Made by a program: the position numbers and the translations under genes
NCBI RefSeq assembly: GCF_018847975.1
Contig: NZ_CP072597.1
Span: forward strand, 744,001 to 808,000
DNA: 64,000 bases
Reading direction: 5' to 3'
From: Lysobacter sp. K5869
GTDB taxonomy: Bacteria; Pseudomonadota; Gammaproteobacteria; Xanthomonadales; Xanthomonadaceae
Notes under the pieces: generated by a model
The model's database searches: none
The model's input: the letters and a program-made list of their open reading frames with translations, nothing else
Told to the model about the DNA's origin: nothing
Part shown: in pieces, positions 33,441 through 48,868 of the stretch
Layout of the letters: each line of letters begins with the position of its first letter
How positions within the stretch are numbered: the first letter of the stretch is position 1

Positions 33441-33620
33441 CGTCGCTCCCGCGGCGGGAATCCAAAGACTTCAGCGTCGAGCCGCGATAGAGCCTTGGAT
33501 GCTCGCCGTCGCGGGCATGACGTTAAGTAGATTGCGTCTCGACGCTCTCAGACCGTCATCCCCGCGAAGGCAGGGATCCAAAGACTTCAGAGCCATATCG
33601 CAATAAAGCCCGGCTTCCGC
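33441..33620. repeat. Two degenerate copies of a dispersed CCCGCGAA-type repeat
   Basis: Copies at 33441-33522 and 33552-33620 share GGGATCCAAAGACTTCAG and a mini-hairpin around CCCGCGAAGGCAGGG. They match better-kept copies at 48878-48963, 49029-49114 and, reversed, 53054-53090. The stretch lies between the barstar stop and a small lipoprotein gene and holds no other gene. Confidence 0.65.
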
Positions 33621-33656
33621 ATTCGCAAAAACGACCGCGGAAGGCTTCCGCGACGC

Positions 33657-33893
33657 TCAGCGCCCCTCGTCCTTCTTCTTGAAGTCGACCTTCTCGCCGC
33701 TGCGATCCGATTTCCAATCCGCCTCGACCTTGCGCTCGCACCACGACGGCGGCGTTTCGCCTGGGCGCAGCGGTCCGCTGGCGCATTCGGGCCGCGCATC
33801 GACGGCGGCGTTGGTGTCGCGATACGACACGCCGCTGCATGCGCTCAAGGCGACAGCGGCGAGAGCGACGGCGAAGACGGGCAAGACGCGCAT
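33657..33893 (-). CDS. Small lipoprotein of unknown function
   Basis: The 78-residue protein has a lipoprotein signal (MRVLPVFAVALAAVALSAC, Cys19). Three more Cys-flanked segments follow (PECASGPLRPGETPPSWCERK), then a Lys/Asp-rich end (SGEKVDFKKKDEGR). No family is recognised; the length and shape are those of small outer-membrane lipoproteins. Single gene, same strand as the MFS gene 90 bases upstream. Confidence 0.72.
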   Translation of the reverse strand: MRVLPVFAVALAAVALSACSGVSYRDTNAAVDARPECASGPLRPGETPPSWCERKVEADWKSDRSGEKVDFKKKDEGR

Positions 33894-33982
33894 GGGGGCG
33901 GCTCCGAATCAAGGAACCCCGACCATGCCGCCGCGCGCCGCGCCCCTACCTGTGCCATCGGTCAGGTAGGGACCGGCGCGGT

Positions 33983-35263
33983 TCAGGCGGCGGCTTCGGC
34001 CGCGCCCGCCTGCGGTGGCGTCGCCGGTGCCGAAGGGGCACGCGCGTAGCGCCACGCGATAAGCAATCCGAGCGTAAGCAATGCAGCCGCAATGAACCAC
34101 GGTGCGCCCGGCAAATGCACCGGCGCGCTCTTGCCGATGAAGTAGCCGAAGCTGCCGGCGTACAGCGCCGGCCCGATCACGCCGGCCAGCGCGATCAGGC
34201 TCATCAGCGCGCCCTGCACCCGACCCTGCGCGTCGGAACCGACCTGTCGCGTCACCAGCGCCTGCGTCGCCGGCGCGGCCATCGCCCACAAGGCGCTGAT
34301 CGGCAAGCCCAGCAGGAAATACCAGCCCTGCTCGGCCAAGCCGTAGATGACGAAGCCGATCGCGCCGCAGCTCAAGCCCAACAGCAGCGTGCGTCGCTCG
34401 CCCAGGCGCGCGACCACGCGGCCGATCAAGGCCACGTTGACGATGATGTTGAACACGCCCACCACCAACAGCACCCAGCCGACTTCGCGCAGGCCCCAGT
34501 GGTATTGGTAATCGGCGAACAGCACGAAGATGCTCGGGTACACGTAGTGCGCCATGTTGGCGATGAACACCACCGCGGCCAGACCGAACACCTGCGGATA
34601 GCGCTTGAGCAACATCAGCGAGCCGAGCGGATTGGCGTGGCTCCAGTCGAAACGCGCGGTGCGCTTTTCCTTCGGCAGCGATTCGGGCAGCACGAACAGA
34701 CCGTAGAGGAAGTTCAGCAGCGCCAGCCCCGCGGAGAACCAGAACGGCAGGCGCAGATCGACTTCGCCCAGGTACGCGCCGATCACCGGCCCGATCACGA
34801 AGCCCACGCCGAACGCCGCGCCGATCATGCCGAAGCTCTTGGCGCGCTGCTCGGGCGGGGTGATGTCGGCGATGTAGGCGTTGGCGGTGGTGAAGCTGGC
34901 CGCGGTGATGCCGGAGATGACCCGGCCGATCAGCAGCAGCGGCAGCGTGTTGGCCACCGCCATCAGGATGAAGTCCAGGCCCAGCCCCAGGCACGACAGC
35001 AGGATCACCGGGCGGCGGCCGTAGCGGTCCGACAGGCTGCCCTGGATCGGCGAGAACACGAATTGAATCAGCGCGAACACGGTGCCGAACAGGCCGACCC
35101 AATAGGCCGCGCGCGCGGTGTCGCCGTCGACGAACTTCTCGATCAGGTGCGGCAGCACCGGAATGATCAGCCCGAACGACAGCACGTCGATCAGCACGGT
35201 GACGAAGATGAAGACGAGCGCAGCGCGGCGCGCGCCCGGTGCGGGAGCGGAAGCGGTGGTCAT
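33983..35263 (-). CDS. MFS exporter, TetA-like (TCR/Tet family)
   Basis: The 426-residue membrane protein has twelve predicted helices. The first is VLIDVLSFGLIIPVLPHLI, and the MFS motif A is GSLSDRYGRRPVILL in the loop after helix 2. VGFVIGPVIGAYLG matches the antiporter motif C of the tetracycline efflux group. A central loop (ESLPKEKRTARFDW) separates the halves. It is probably a proton-coupled drug exporter; the substrate is unknown and tetracycline is only the family prototype. No TetR-type regulator lies next to it. Confidence 0.88.
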   Translation of the reverse strand: MTTASAPAPGARRAALVFIFVTVLIDVLSFGLIIPVLPHLIEKFVDGDTARAAYWVGLFGTVFALIQFVFSPIQGSLSDRYGRRPVILLSCLGLGLDFILMAVANTLPLLLIGRVISGITAASFTTANAYIADITPPEQRAKSFGMIGAAFGVGFVIGPVIGAYLGEVDLRLPFWFSAGLALLNFLYGLFVLPESLPKEKRTARFDWSHANPLGSLMLLKRYPQVFGLAAVVFIANMAHYVYPSIFVLFADYQYHWGLREVGWVLLVVGVFNIIVNVALIGRVVARLGERRTLLLGLSCGAIGFVIYGLAEQGWYFLLGLPISALWAMAAPATQALVTRQVGSDAQGRVQGALMSLIALAGVIGPALYAGSFGYFIGKSAPVHLPGAPWFIAAALLTLGLLIAWRYARAPSAPATPPQAGAAEAAA

Positions 35264-35816
35264 GGGGTCGGCGGCCGGCCTGAAAGGAAGTACGAGGGAT
35301 GCTCGCCGCGCAGTTTAGCGCCGGCGGTCGCGCTGGCTACGGACGAATGTCATGGCGGGATGGTTTCCGACGTTACTAATCCCGTCCGGAATCGTCTATT
35401 TCCCCATTGCGATCATCGACTTACGAAATCGGACGTGAGCGCGTGCGCTCACAAGCGCGAACCAGCGCACTTCCTGGAATTTCCGTGCCCGCGGGCGAAT
35501 TGCCGCATCGCACAATTTGTGCTTTAGTCGGGACACGCTCGGTTTTCCAACTCTGCGGTGCGGACGAATGTCCTCGCCGGCGGTGGACGGTCTCCGAACG
35601 AAACGCCTCACGAAACCCCTTTCAAGCGACGTCGCGAACGCGACGCGCGTTGCGGACCCACAGGAAGCGAACTCCAGACACGAGCCGAACGCCGGACCCC
35701 GACGCAATGCCGCGCACCTCGCGGCGGCGTCCCGACCGAGGCAGGACGAGCCACCCCACAACGCGCAGCGATAGCGAGCTAGCGATCCACGGAACACTCA
35801 TCGTCCCGGAGATGCG
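35264..35816. other. 553-base leader and promoter region of gltB
   Basis: The stretch between the divergent MFS gene and gltB is less GC-rich than the flanks. It holds a perfect 18-base palindrome GTGAGCGC GT GCGCTCAC (35435-35452) that could be an operator or a hairpin, and two copies of GGACGAATGTC (about 35341 and 35561). I see no supported gene; open frames on both strands lack family features. Confidence 0.45.
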
Positions 35817-42000
<6,184 letters not shown>

Positions 42001-42185
42001 GGACCGAAGCGGCGCCGCCCATGCGCGGCGCCGCGGCTTGCGCGTCCTTCGCGGCCGCCGTTTCGCCGGCCCCGTCCGCTTCGTCTTCGCCTCCCCGGCC
42101 GCGCGCGCTACACTCGCCCGGCCGGGAACGGCACACCGGGGGACGCCGCGGGTCGCGGCGCGGTGCTTACACGAAGGAACGTCTC

Positions 42186-42551
42186 ATGCGAATCGCTCTT
42201 CCAGCCGCGTTGCTGTGCCTGTCGTTGCTCGGCGCCTGCGCGCGCGCCGACCGTCCCGCCGCGGCCCAGCCCGCGCCGTCGAAACTGCCCGACGCCGCGC
42301 AAGCCGGCGCGGCGATCGCCGACATGTTCGGCGACCCCGCGTTGAGCAAAGACGTGGCGGTGGTGCTGGGCACCTGCATTCCGGCGGTGGACGCCGAGTT
42401 TCCGGGCCAGACCGCGTGCACGGTGAAGGTGCAGACCGGCGCGGGTTCCTCGGAAACCCAAGCCGATTTCTATTGGAACGGCGAGCGCTGGATCGCGATG
42501 CCGAGCCAGTCGCAGGACAAGCTGCCGTTTCCGGATCCGAAGCTGGGCTGA
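42186..42551 (+). CDS. Small lipoprotein of unknown function
   Basis: The 121-residue protein has a lipoprotein signal (MRIALPAALLCLSLLGAC, Cys18). The mature part contains a Cys pair (LGTCIPAVDAEFPGQTACTVKV) that may form a disulphide and the short motif FYWNGERWIAMPSQ. I do not recognise a family. It follows gltD by about 185 bases with its own ribosome-binding site (GAAGGAACG). No link to nitrogen metabolism can be shown. Confidence 0.75.
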   Translation: MRIALPAALLCLSLLGACARADRPAAAQPAPSKLPDAAQAGAAIADMFGDPALSKDVAVVLGTCIPAVDAEFPGQTACTVKVQTGAGSSETQADFYWNGERWIAMPSQSQDKLPFPDPKLG

Positions 42552-42820
42552 GGCGCGAAGCGAAACCGCGCCGTGTTCGGCGCGGTTCGATTGAAGTCGG
42601 AGACTGCGGCGCGCTTGTCGGCTGCGGGCCGGCACGATGCGCTGATCGGATGCGTCGCTCGATGAAACGCCGCGTGCGCGTCGAGCCGCGGCACGCGAGC
42701 TCGTGTCGCGCTTGTCGCTTCAGGCGCGCCGAACCCAAGCGCGCGCCTTCGATCTAACGAACCGAACGCCGGTGCGTCGTGCCAGTGCGGGCGCTCAGCG
42801 CGTCGCGCCGATCCGGGCGC

Positions 42821-43414
42821 TCAGCGCCCGGGCCCCACATCGATGAAGCGCAGGAACTCGGCGCGCGTGCGCGCGTCGTCGCGGAACATGCCGAGCATCT
42901 TCGAAGTGATCATGCTGACGCCGCGCTTGTGCACGCCGCGCGTGGTCATGCACTCGTGCGCGCCCTCGACCACGACGCCGACGCCGAGCGGCTGCAGCAC
43001 GTCCTGGATCGACTGGGCGATCTGCGCGGTCATCTTCTCCTGCACCTGGAAGCGGCGCGCGTAGGTTTCCACCACGCGGGCGAGCTTGCTGATGCCGACG
43101 ACCTTGCCGCTGGGCAGATAGCCGACGTGCGCCTTGCCGATGATCGGCGCCATGTGGTGTTCGCAATGGCTTTCGAACTCGATGTCGCGCAGCACGATCA
43201 TCTCGTCGTAGCCGGCCACTTCCTCGAAGGTGCGCGCCAGGTACTCGCGCGGATCGTCGGTGTAGCCGCTGAACCAGTCGCCGTAGGCGGTGACCACGCG
43301 CTTGGGCGTGTCTAGCAGGCCTTCGCGGTTCGGATCCTCGCCGGCCCAGGCCAGCAGGGTGCGGACCGCGGACTCGGCTTGCTCGCGGCTGGGCTTGTCG
43401 GGGGTGTCGGCCAT
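42821..43414 (-). CDS. folE: GTP cyclohydrolase I
   Basis: The 197-residue enzyme converts GTP to dihydroneopterin triphosphate, the first step of folate (and queuosine/pterin) synthesis. Zinc ligands are Cys84 and His87 ([21 protein letters not shown]) and Cys155 ([11 protein letters not shown]). Other family motifs: [31 protein letters not shown] and FLRFI at the end. The start MADTPDKPS is taken at 43414. The same frame is open further upstream through an inverted-repeat region, but that part is low complexity and not coding. Confidence 0.95.
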   Translation of the reverse strand: MADTPDKPSREQAESAVRTLLAWAGEDPNREGLLDTPKRVVTAYGDWFSGYTDDPREYLARTFEEVAGYDEMIVLRDIEFESHCEHHMAPIIGKAHVGYLPSGKVVGISKLARVVETYARRFQVQEKMTAQIAQSIQDVLQPLGVGVVVEGAHECMTTRGVHKRGVSMITSKMLGMFRDDARTRAEFLRFIDVGPGR

Positions 43415-43524
43415 GGGACGGGCCTTGTGTGCTTGGGGGGACACGAATGCTATCAAGCCGGGAATGGCGGCGGGGGATCGGGCAGGATCGGCAAGTGGGT
43501 GGGGGGCTGGCCGCGATGCGGTCA

Positions 43525-43650
43525 AGCAGGGAAAGAGGGGAAAGAAGGGAACAGGGAATGGCGGGAACGCAGCGACGGCAAACCGCGCAAGCGGGCTCAG
43601 CCGCGCATCCCGCCATTCCCTGTTCCCCTCTTTCCCCTCTTTCCCCTGCT
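43525..43650. repeat. Near-perfect 42-base inverted repeat upstream of folE
   Basis: The arms 43525-43566 and 43608-43650 are near-perfect reverse complements with the shared core GGGAACAGGGAATGGCGGGA; they differ by a few bases in the purine-rich end. A 41-base centre separates them. The left arm is strongly purine-rich (GGGAAAGAGGGGAAAG). It lies in the 322-base gap between folE and the next minus-strand gene and may be a mobile palindromic element or a large hairpin. Confidence 0.75.
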
Positions 43651-43652
43651 CC

Positions 43653-43681
43653 AAAAAAAAGGTCGCCCAACCAGGGCGACC
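43653..43681 (-). terminator. Rho-independent terminator for the small gene at 43737-44078
   Basis: On the minus strand an 8-base perfect stem (GGTCGCCC/GGGCGACC, 43661-43681, 5-base loop) is followed by eight T. It is 56 bases past the stop of the minus-strand small acidic protein gene. Confidence 0.85.
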
Positions 43682-43736
43682 AGTCGGCTCCCCGGGGGAG
43701 AGAGCGCCGGGGGAGCGGTGGGCTCTGCGCGGAGTA

Positions 43737-44078
43737 TCAGCGCAAAGGCCGGTCGAGCGCGTGGGGCAGGTTGCGCTCGATGTGGTGCCAACCGTCGCGC
43801 ACCGCTTCGCGCGCTTCGGTCCAGTGCAGCCGCGACGCGGCGCGGCAGTGGTTCCATTCGGCGGCCAGCGCGGCTTCGACTTCCTCGAACCGGCGCCCGC
43901 CGCAGTGCAGATAGCGGTCGTAGCCGTAGCGATACGCCGGTTCGTAGTCGGGCCACTCGCGGCCGGCGCTGTAATAGGGGGCGAAGCGGAATTCGCGATG
44001 GAAGTGCTCGCGGTATTCGCCCGGGTCTATCGCTTGCACGACCGCTGCGCCGACCTCCGTTTCGTCGTGATTGCTCAT
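43737..44078 (-). CDS. Small soluble protein of unknown function
   Basis: The 113-residue protein is rich in Tyr, Arg and Glu. It contains [54 protein letters not shown] and ends with [18 protein letters not shown] recall similar small proteins in proteobacteria encoded near CsbD-type stress proteins, but no function is known. No signal peptide or membrane segment is seen. The start at 44078 (MSNHDETE) is chosen; upstream in-frame ATGs at 44087 and 44132 are possible. A good terminator follows. Confidence 0.75.
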   Translation of the reverse strand: MSNHDETEVGAAVVQAIDPGEYREHFHREFRFAPYYSAGREWPDYEPAYRYGYDRYLHCGGRRFEEVEAALAAEWNHCRAASRLHWTEAREAVRDGWHHIERNLPHALDRPLR

Positions 44079-44256
44079 GGCTCGCATCGACTTGCTCGTT
44101 CCGTGGACCAAGCTAGGCCCAGGCTCATGCAATGCAGGTGAAGATCGCGGCCGCGGCTTAAGACGTTCAGCCTGCAGGCGCGAAAGCGCGCGAAGACGTT
44201 AGGCCCGCGTGACGAAAACCAGGGCGTATCGCGCGGACGGCGGCCGCGCGGACGGC

Positions 44257-45957
44257 TTACTCGGCCTGCAGCACCACGGCGACGTCGCGGCCGCCGCCCT
44301 GGGCCATGCTGACCGCGTTGCGCCCGGCCGCCGCCGCGTGGCGCAGCGCCAAGCGCGCGCGTTCGAACAGCGCCGGCACCGCCTCGCCGCGCTGCGACAT
44401 CGCCAGACCGATGCTCACGCTCATCACGATCTCGTGGCTGTCGATGCGGAACGGGCGCTGGGCGAAGGTCTCGCCGATGCGCCGCGCCAGCAGTTCGCTT
44501 TCGGCGCGTTCGCATTCGCTGACGATGCCGAAGCAGTCGCCGTCCATGCGCGCGATGGTGTCGTCCGGGCGCAGCACGCCGCGCATGCGCGACAGCGCCT
44601 GTTGCAGCAGCGCGTCGCCGACCGCGCGGCCGTAGCGCGCGTTGACCTCGCCGAAGCCGTCCAGATCGACCAGCAGCAGCGCGTAGTTGTTGACGTTGAG
44701 GCTGCCTGGCGAGGACCACGCCTGCAGCATCTGCTCCAGCACCTGCGCGTTGAGCGCGCCGGTGAGCGGATCGCGCTCGACCGATTGCCGCGCCAGCAGC
44801 ACGATGCGGTGGCGGTTCGCCGCGTGCTGGCTCAAGGCCAGCGCGAGCACCGCCGATTCCAGCACCGCGGTCAGCGCCAGTCCGCGCTCGGCCCATTCGG
44901 CGTCCTGCAAGCCGAGGATGTTGGCCGCCAACGCCGCGGCCAGCACCAGCATCGGCGTCCAGCCCAGCAGGTAATAGCCGGCGTAAGGCGCGCCCTTGCG
45001 CCACGCGATCACCGCGATCACCAGCATCAGCGGCACGCCCATCAACAACAGAAGATTGCCGCCGATGTACCACCAGCCGTAGACGTGTTCGCGCAACAGC
45101 AGCAACACCAGCAGCCAGCCGATGTTGGCCCACTGCACGATCCGCAGCACCCAGGTGGTGCGCGGCATCAGGCGCGGCAAATCGAGGAAGCGCACGCTGA
45201 AGCCGAGCTGGAAGATCGTCGCCAAGGTCGCCAGCGCCCAGCCGACCGCCGGCTCGTTGGCCATGCCGGCCAGACCCCACATCTCCGAGGCGTCGCCGGA
45301 GCGCAGCAACAAATAGGTGGCCATGCACGCCAGATACGCGCCGTAGCCGAGGTAGACGAAATCGCGGAACGCCACCCACACGCCGACCATCGCCACCGCC
45401 ATCAGCATCATCGCGGTGAAGGCGGCGGCCATGAAGCGGGCGTCGCCGCGCTCTTGCCGGGCCAGTTCGGGAATGCTGGCGAAGCTCAGGCGCATCTCGC
45501 TCATCGCCGCGCGGCCCTGGATCCGCACATAGGCCACCGACGAGGTCGGCCAGCCGTTGGGCAGCGGCAGCACCCAGCCGCGCCGCATCAGCGGCACGCC
45601 GCCGTGTTCGGCGTCTTCGACCTCGCGCGCGGTGGCCGCGCCGGGCGGGTAGTACAGCAGCGGCCCGCTCGAACGCAGGCCGCGCACGACCAGCATCTGG
45701 CCGTCGCCGGGCTTGATCGTGCGCTGGCTGGTCAGGCGCAGCCAATAGCCTTCGTCGCGCCGCGGCAGGCTGAAGCGGATGGCGTCGCCGGGGCGTTCGG
45801 CGACCAGGCTGCGCAGCACCGGCGCGCCGACCGGCGGGGTCTGCAGGTCGGTGTCGGTCATCAGCACTTCGACCTTGAGCGATTGCGCCGCGGCCGGCGC
45901 GCACGCCAGCAGCGCGCACAGCATCGCGATCGTCAGCGCCCACACCGCCTTGCGCAT
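44257..45957 (-). CDS. 7TM (DISM-type) membrane protein with degenerate GGDEF domain
   Basis: The 566-residue protein has a signal peptide (to about residue 24), a periplasmic beta domain (about 25-170), seven transmembrane helices (about 175-375) and a GGDEF domain (about 395-555). The GGDEF region keeps DPLTGALN and the metal-site Asp431 and Asp433 (LLVDLDGF). The active-site motif, however, reads DGDCF (472-476) in place of GGDEF, so the second metal ligand Glu is replaced by Cys. Diguanylate cyclase activity is doubtful, and a receptor or scaffold role is more likely. Single gene, followed by a gene-free 178 bases. Confidence 0.85.
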   Translation of the reverse strand: MRKAVWALTIAMLCALLACAPAAAQSLKVEVLMTDTDLQTPPVGAPVLRSLVAERPGDAIRFSLPRRDEGYWLRLTSQRTIKPGDGQMLVVRGLRSSGPLLYYPPGAATAREVEDAEHGGVPLMRRGWVLPLPNGWPTSSVAYVRIQGRAAMSEMRLSFASIPELARQERGDARFMAAAFTAMMLMAVAMVGVWVAFRDFVYLGYGAYLACMATYLLLRSGDASEMWGLAGMANEPAVGWALATLATIFQLGFSVRFLDLPRLMPRTTWVLRIVQWANIGWLLVLLLLREHVYGWWYIGGNLLLLMGVPLMLVIAVIAWRKGAPYAGYYLLGWTPMLVLAAALAANILGLQDAEWAERGLALTAVLESAVLALALSQHAANRHRIVLLARQSVERDPLTGALNAQVLEQMLQAWSSPGSLNVNNYALLLVDLDGFGEVNARYGRAVGDALLQQALSRMRGVLRPDDTIARMDGDCFGIVSECERAESELLARRIGETFAQRPFRIDSHEIVMSVSIGLAMSQRGEAVPALFERARLALRHAAAAGRNAVSMAQGGGRDVAVVLQAE

Positions 45958-46076
45958 GTCCCGGTCCGCTCCCGCTTACGAAGAACGTCGAAGTCTAGCC
46001 GCTGCGGGCGCGCGCGGGGATGGCGGCGAGACGACCCGATGGCGCGATGCAACATGCCCGCGCGCCGCGCCCCGGC

Positions 46077-47069
46077 TCAGCCGCCGCGATCGCTGCGCAG
46101 GCGCCGCAGCCGGCGCTCGTTGCCGGCCGCGGCGCGCGCGGCGACCGCGCTGAAGGCGACGATGCCGAGCACCACCACGCAGGCCCCGGCCAGCGCCTGC
46201 CCGCGCGGCCACGCCTCGCCCAGCCATAGCGCGCCGATCGCGGTGGCGAAGACGATCTCCGCCGCCTGCATCGCCTCGGCCGCGGCCAGCGCGGTGGGGT
46301 CGTTGCGGACCATGCCGGTGGCCTGGAAGAACAGCACCGTCGCGATCACCCCGGCGCCCAGCGCCACGCCCGCCGCCAGCCACAGCTGCGCCGGCGACGG
46401 CGCGCCGGCTTCGACGCCGGCGTACAGCGCGGTCGCCCACCACAGCGGCTGGCTGGCCAGGGTCATGCCGAACACGCGTTGGGTGGCGTTGAGCTCGGTC
46501 CCGGCGCGCTCCAGGTGCAGCAGCAAGCCGCGATTGCCGAGCGGATAAGCGAACGCGGCCACCGCCACGCAGATCAGCGCGATCCAGCCGGCGCGGTCGA
46601 GCCGCCCTCCGCCGTGGCCGAGCTGCACCAGCAGCACGCCGGCGACGATGGCCGCGCCGATCGCCAGCGCCGGCAGCGGGATGCGCGCGCGTTCGTCGCG
46701 ATACAGAAACGGCGCGCACAGCATTCCGGCGATCACGGTGAGCTGGAACGTCGAGGCGATCAGCCACGACGGCCCGCTCGCGGCGGCATAGCTCAAACAC
46801 AGGTAGAACAGGCCGAAGCCGATCGCGCTCCAGGCCAGCCACGGGCCGGGATGGGCGCGGATCGCCCGCCACACCGGCGCCACCCCGCCTTGCAGCGGCA
46901 TGACCAGCAACAGCATCGGCAGGGTGAACAGGTAGCGCAGCGACGCGGTCCAGGCCCAATGGCCGCCGGCGTTGGCGGCGGCGCGGTTGAGCACGTAGGT
47001 GCAGGTGAAGAACAGCGCCGAGGCCAGCGCGATCAGCACCGCGGCCAGGGCGCGCCGGCGCGCGTTCAC
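46077..47069 (-). CDS. EamA-type drug/metabolite transporter (EmrE-like, ten TM)
   Basis: The 330-residue membrane protein has about ten helices (for example LAAVLIALASALFFTCTYVLN, WLAWSAIGFGLFYLCLSYAA, AALYAGVEAG and VVVLGIVAFSAVAARAA). It belongs to the multidrug-resistance efflux branch of the DMT superfamily; the substrate is unknown. The start is a GTG (47069) overlapping the bioC stop (GTGA). Co-translation with bioC suggests export or import of a biotin-pathway metabolite, but this is only inferred from the overlap. Confidence 0.83.
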   Translation of the reverse strand: MNARRRALAAVLIALASALFFTCTYVLNRAAANAGGHWAWTASLRYLFTLPMLLLVMPLQGGVAPVWRAIRAHPGPWLAWSAIGFGLFYLCLSYAAASGPSWLIASTFQLTVIAGMLCAPFLYRDERARIPLPALAIGAAIVAGVLLVQLGHGGGRLDRAGWIALICVAVAAFAYPLGNRGLLLHLERAGTELNATQRVFGMTLASQPLWWATALYAGVEAGAPSPAQLWLAAGVALGAGVIATVLFFQATGMVRNDPTALAAAEAMQAAEIVFATAIGALWLGEAWPRGQALAGACVVVLGIVAFSAVAARAAAGNERRLRRLRSDRGG

Positions 47070-47977
47070 GGCCGCTGCCGCACGCGGATGCTCGAAGCCG
47101 GCACCTGCACTTCGTCGATGCCGCCGACCCGGATCGGCGTGCCCGGTTCCGGGCCCCAGGCGTGGGCGTAGATCACTTCCCAGGTCGCCGGCAGGGTGCC
47201 GTCGGCGCCGCGCAGCGGTTCGTAGGCCTGGGCGGCGCGGGCGAAGCGGGCGCGGCCGGTGAGGCTGCGGCGGCGATCGACGCTGGCGTTGGTGGCGCCG
47301 AGCGTGCGCAGCTCGCGCATCAGATGGCCCAGGTCCGGATGGCCGAGCACGAACTCGTCGCGGTCCAGCACCGGGTTCTTGAAGCCGGCGGCGATCAGCG
47401 CGTCGCCGAACTGGGCGATCGAGGCGAACGGGCTCACGTGCGGCGCCGCGTCGGCTTCGGCGAAGGCGCCGCGCAACTCGAACAGCGTGTCGGGGCCGAA
47501 GGTCGACACCAGCAGCAAGCCGCCGGGCTTGAGCACGCGGCGGAAACCGGCGAACACCGCCGGCAGGTCTTCGACCCATTGCAGGCACAGGTTGGAGAAC
47601 AGCACATCGACGCTGCCGTCGCGCAGCGGCAGCGCGCGCGCGTCGGCGCACACCGCCTCGGGCCGGCGCGCGCCGCCGAGCAGGCGCTCGCGCCAACCGC
47701 CGCCGCCGAAGTTGTCGCGCGCCTCGCGCAGCATCGGCAGGGCCAGATCCAGCGCGATCACCTGCGCGCGCGGCCAGCGCTTCTGCATCGCCGCGCTGAG
47801 GTGGCCGGGGCCGCAGCCGACGTCGACGACCACGTCGGGCACGCGTTCTTCGAGGTAATCCAGGGTTTCCGACAGGCGCGCGCCGACTTCGCGCTGCAGC
47901 GCGGCGGCCTGGTCGTAGCCGTGCGCGGCGCGCGAGAACGAGCGGCGCACTTGGCGGTGGTCGAACAAATCGGTCAT
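47066..47977 (-). CDS. bioC: Malonyl-[acyl-carrier protein] O-methyltransferase BioC
   Basis: The 303-residue enzyme methylates malonyl-ACP so that fatty-acid enzymes can build pimeloyl-ACP methyl ester for biotin. The start MTDLFDHRQVRRSFSRAAHGYDQAAALQREV is typical of BioC. The SAM loop is VVDVGCGPGHLSAAM, and other motifs are VLFSNLCLQWVEDLPAVF and RVLKPGGLLLVSTFGPDTL. Its position between bioH and a transporter gene, and next to bioF-bioB upstream, supports the call. Confidence 0.93.
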   Translation of the reverse strand: MTDLFDHRQVRRSFSRAAHGYDQAAALQREVGARLSETLDYLEERVPDVVVDVGCGPGHLSAAMQKRWPRAQVIALDLALPMLREARDNFGGGGWRERLLGGARRPEAVCADARALPLRDGSVDVLFSNLCLQWVEDLPAVFAGFRRVLKPGGLLLVSTFGPDTLFELRGAFAEADAAPHVSPFASIAQFGDALIAAGFKNPVLDRDEFVLGHPDLGHLMRELRTLGATNASVDRRRSLTGRARFARAAQAYEPLRGADGTLPATWEVIYAHAWGPEPGTPIRVGGIDEVQVPASSIRVRQRP

Positions 47978-48000
47978 GACGGAACTCGGGCGGTGCGCGC

Positions 48001-48798
48001 TCAGGCGAGCGGGAGGGCGGCCGGCGCCTGCGCGGCGAAGGCTTCGATGGCGGTAGCGACTTCGTCGGTGGCGCCGAGGAACGGCGCGTGGCCGGCGTGG
48101 GCGATGACCAAACTCTCGCCGCGCGGCGCCAACGCCGCGGCGGCCGGCATCGCGCCGGCCGGCACCAGCCGATCGCGGCGGCCGGAGATCCACAGGCTCG
48201 GCACGCGCAGCCGCGGCAGTTCGGCGCGCACGTCGAATTCGTCCAGCAGCACCAACCCTTCCTGCAGCGCGCGCGGCGCCGGTTCGCCGCGGTCGAACGC
48301 GCACTGGCGCAGGCTGCGCAGCTCTTCCTGGGCCTTGGCCGACCCCAGCGCTTCGAGCGCGAGGAAACCGTCGAGGGTGCCGCGGAAATCGCGTTCGAGC
48401 GCTTCGCCGAAATTGCGGAACAGGCTCGGCTGCACGCCGTGCGGCCAATCCTCGCCGACCACGAAGCGCGGCGAGGAGGCGATCAGGATCAGGCCGCGCA
48501 CGTGCTCGGGATGATCGAGGCCCGCGCGCAGCGCGACTTGGCCGCCGAGCGACCACCCCAGCCAATACGCGTCGGGAATGCGCCGCACCAGTTCGGCGGC
48601 GAGCGCCTTGGGATCCAGCGGCGCGGCGTCGTCGCGCGCGTAGCCGTGGCCGGGCAGATCGATCAGATGCAGGGTGAAGGCATCGCCCAGGCGTTCGACC
48701 AGCGGCGCGAACAGGCCGGCGTGCATGGCCCAGCCGTGGATCAGCGCCAGCGCCGGGCGGCCGCTGCCGGCGGGGGCGCCGGCGGTTTCGATGTACAT
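48001..48798 (-). CDS. bioH: Pimeloyl-[acyl-carrier protein] methyl ester esterase BioH
   Basis: The 265-residue alpha/beta hydrolase has the oxyanion region LIHGWAMHAGLF, the nucleophile elbow GWSLGG (Ser83), Asp209 (ISGRRDRLVP) and His237 (AHAGHAPFLG), the Ser-Asp-His triad of BioH. It removes the methyl group of pimeloyl-ACP methyl ester after chain elongation. The gene is 23 bases upstream of bioC, in the same direction. A pair of repeats separates it from bioF. Confidence 0.92.
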   Translation of the reverse strand: MYIETAGAPAGSGRPALALIHGWAMHAGLFAPLVERLGDAFTLHLIDLPGHGYARDDAAPLDPKALAAELVRRIPDAYWLGWSLGGQVALRAGLDHPEHVRGLILIASSPRFVVGEDWPHGVQPSLFRNFGEALERDFRGTLDGFLALEALGSAKAQEELRSLRQCAFDRGEPAPRALQEGLVLLDEFDVRAELPRLRVPSLWISGRRDRLVPAGAMPAAAALAPRGESLVIAHAGHAPFLGATDEVATAIEAFAAQAPAALPLA

Positions 48799-48868
48799 GG
48801 AAAGTCCGTGCTGCTGCGTTTGCGTGCCGCCGCCGCGGCGCGCGGGGCGATGCGGCGGCGGGTGATGC

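Noticed and set aside
33407..33656. Possible small gene between barstar and the small lipoprotein
   Set aside because: The interval is filled by two degenerate dispersed repeats and has no supported frame.
43415..43654. N-terminal extension of folE by 80 residues
   Set aside because: The extension translates the purine-rich inverted repeat and low-complexity DNA. The family start at 43414 fits the usual length.
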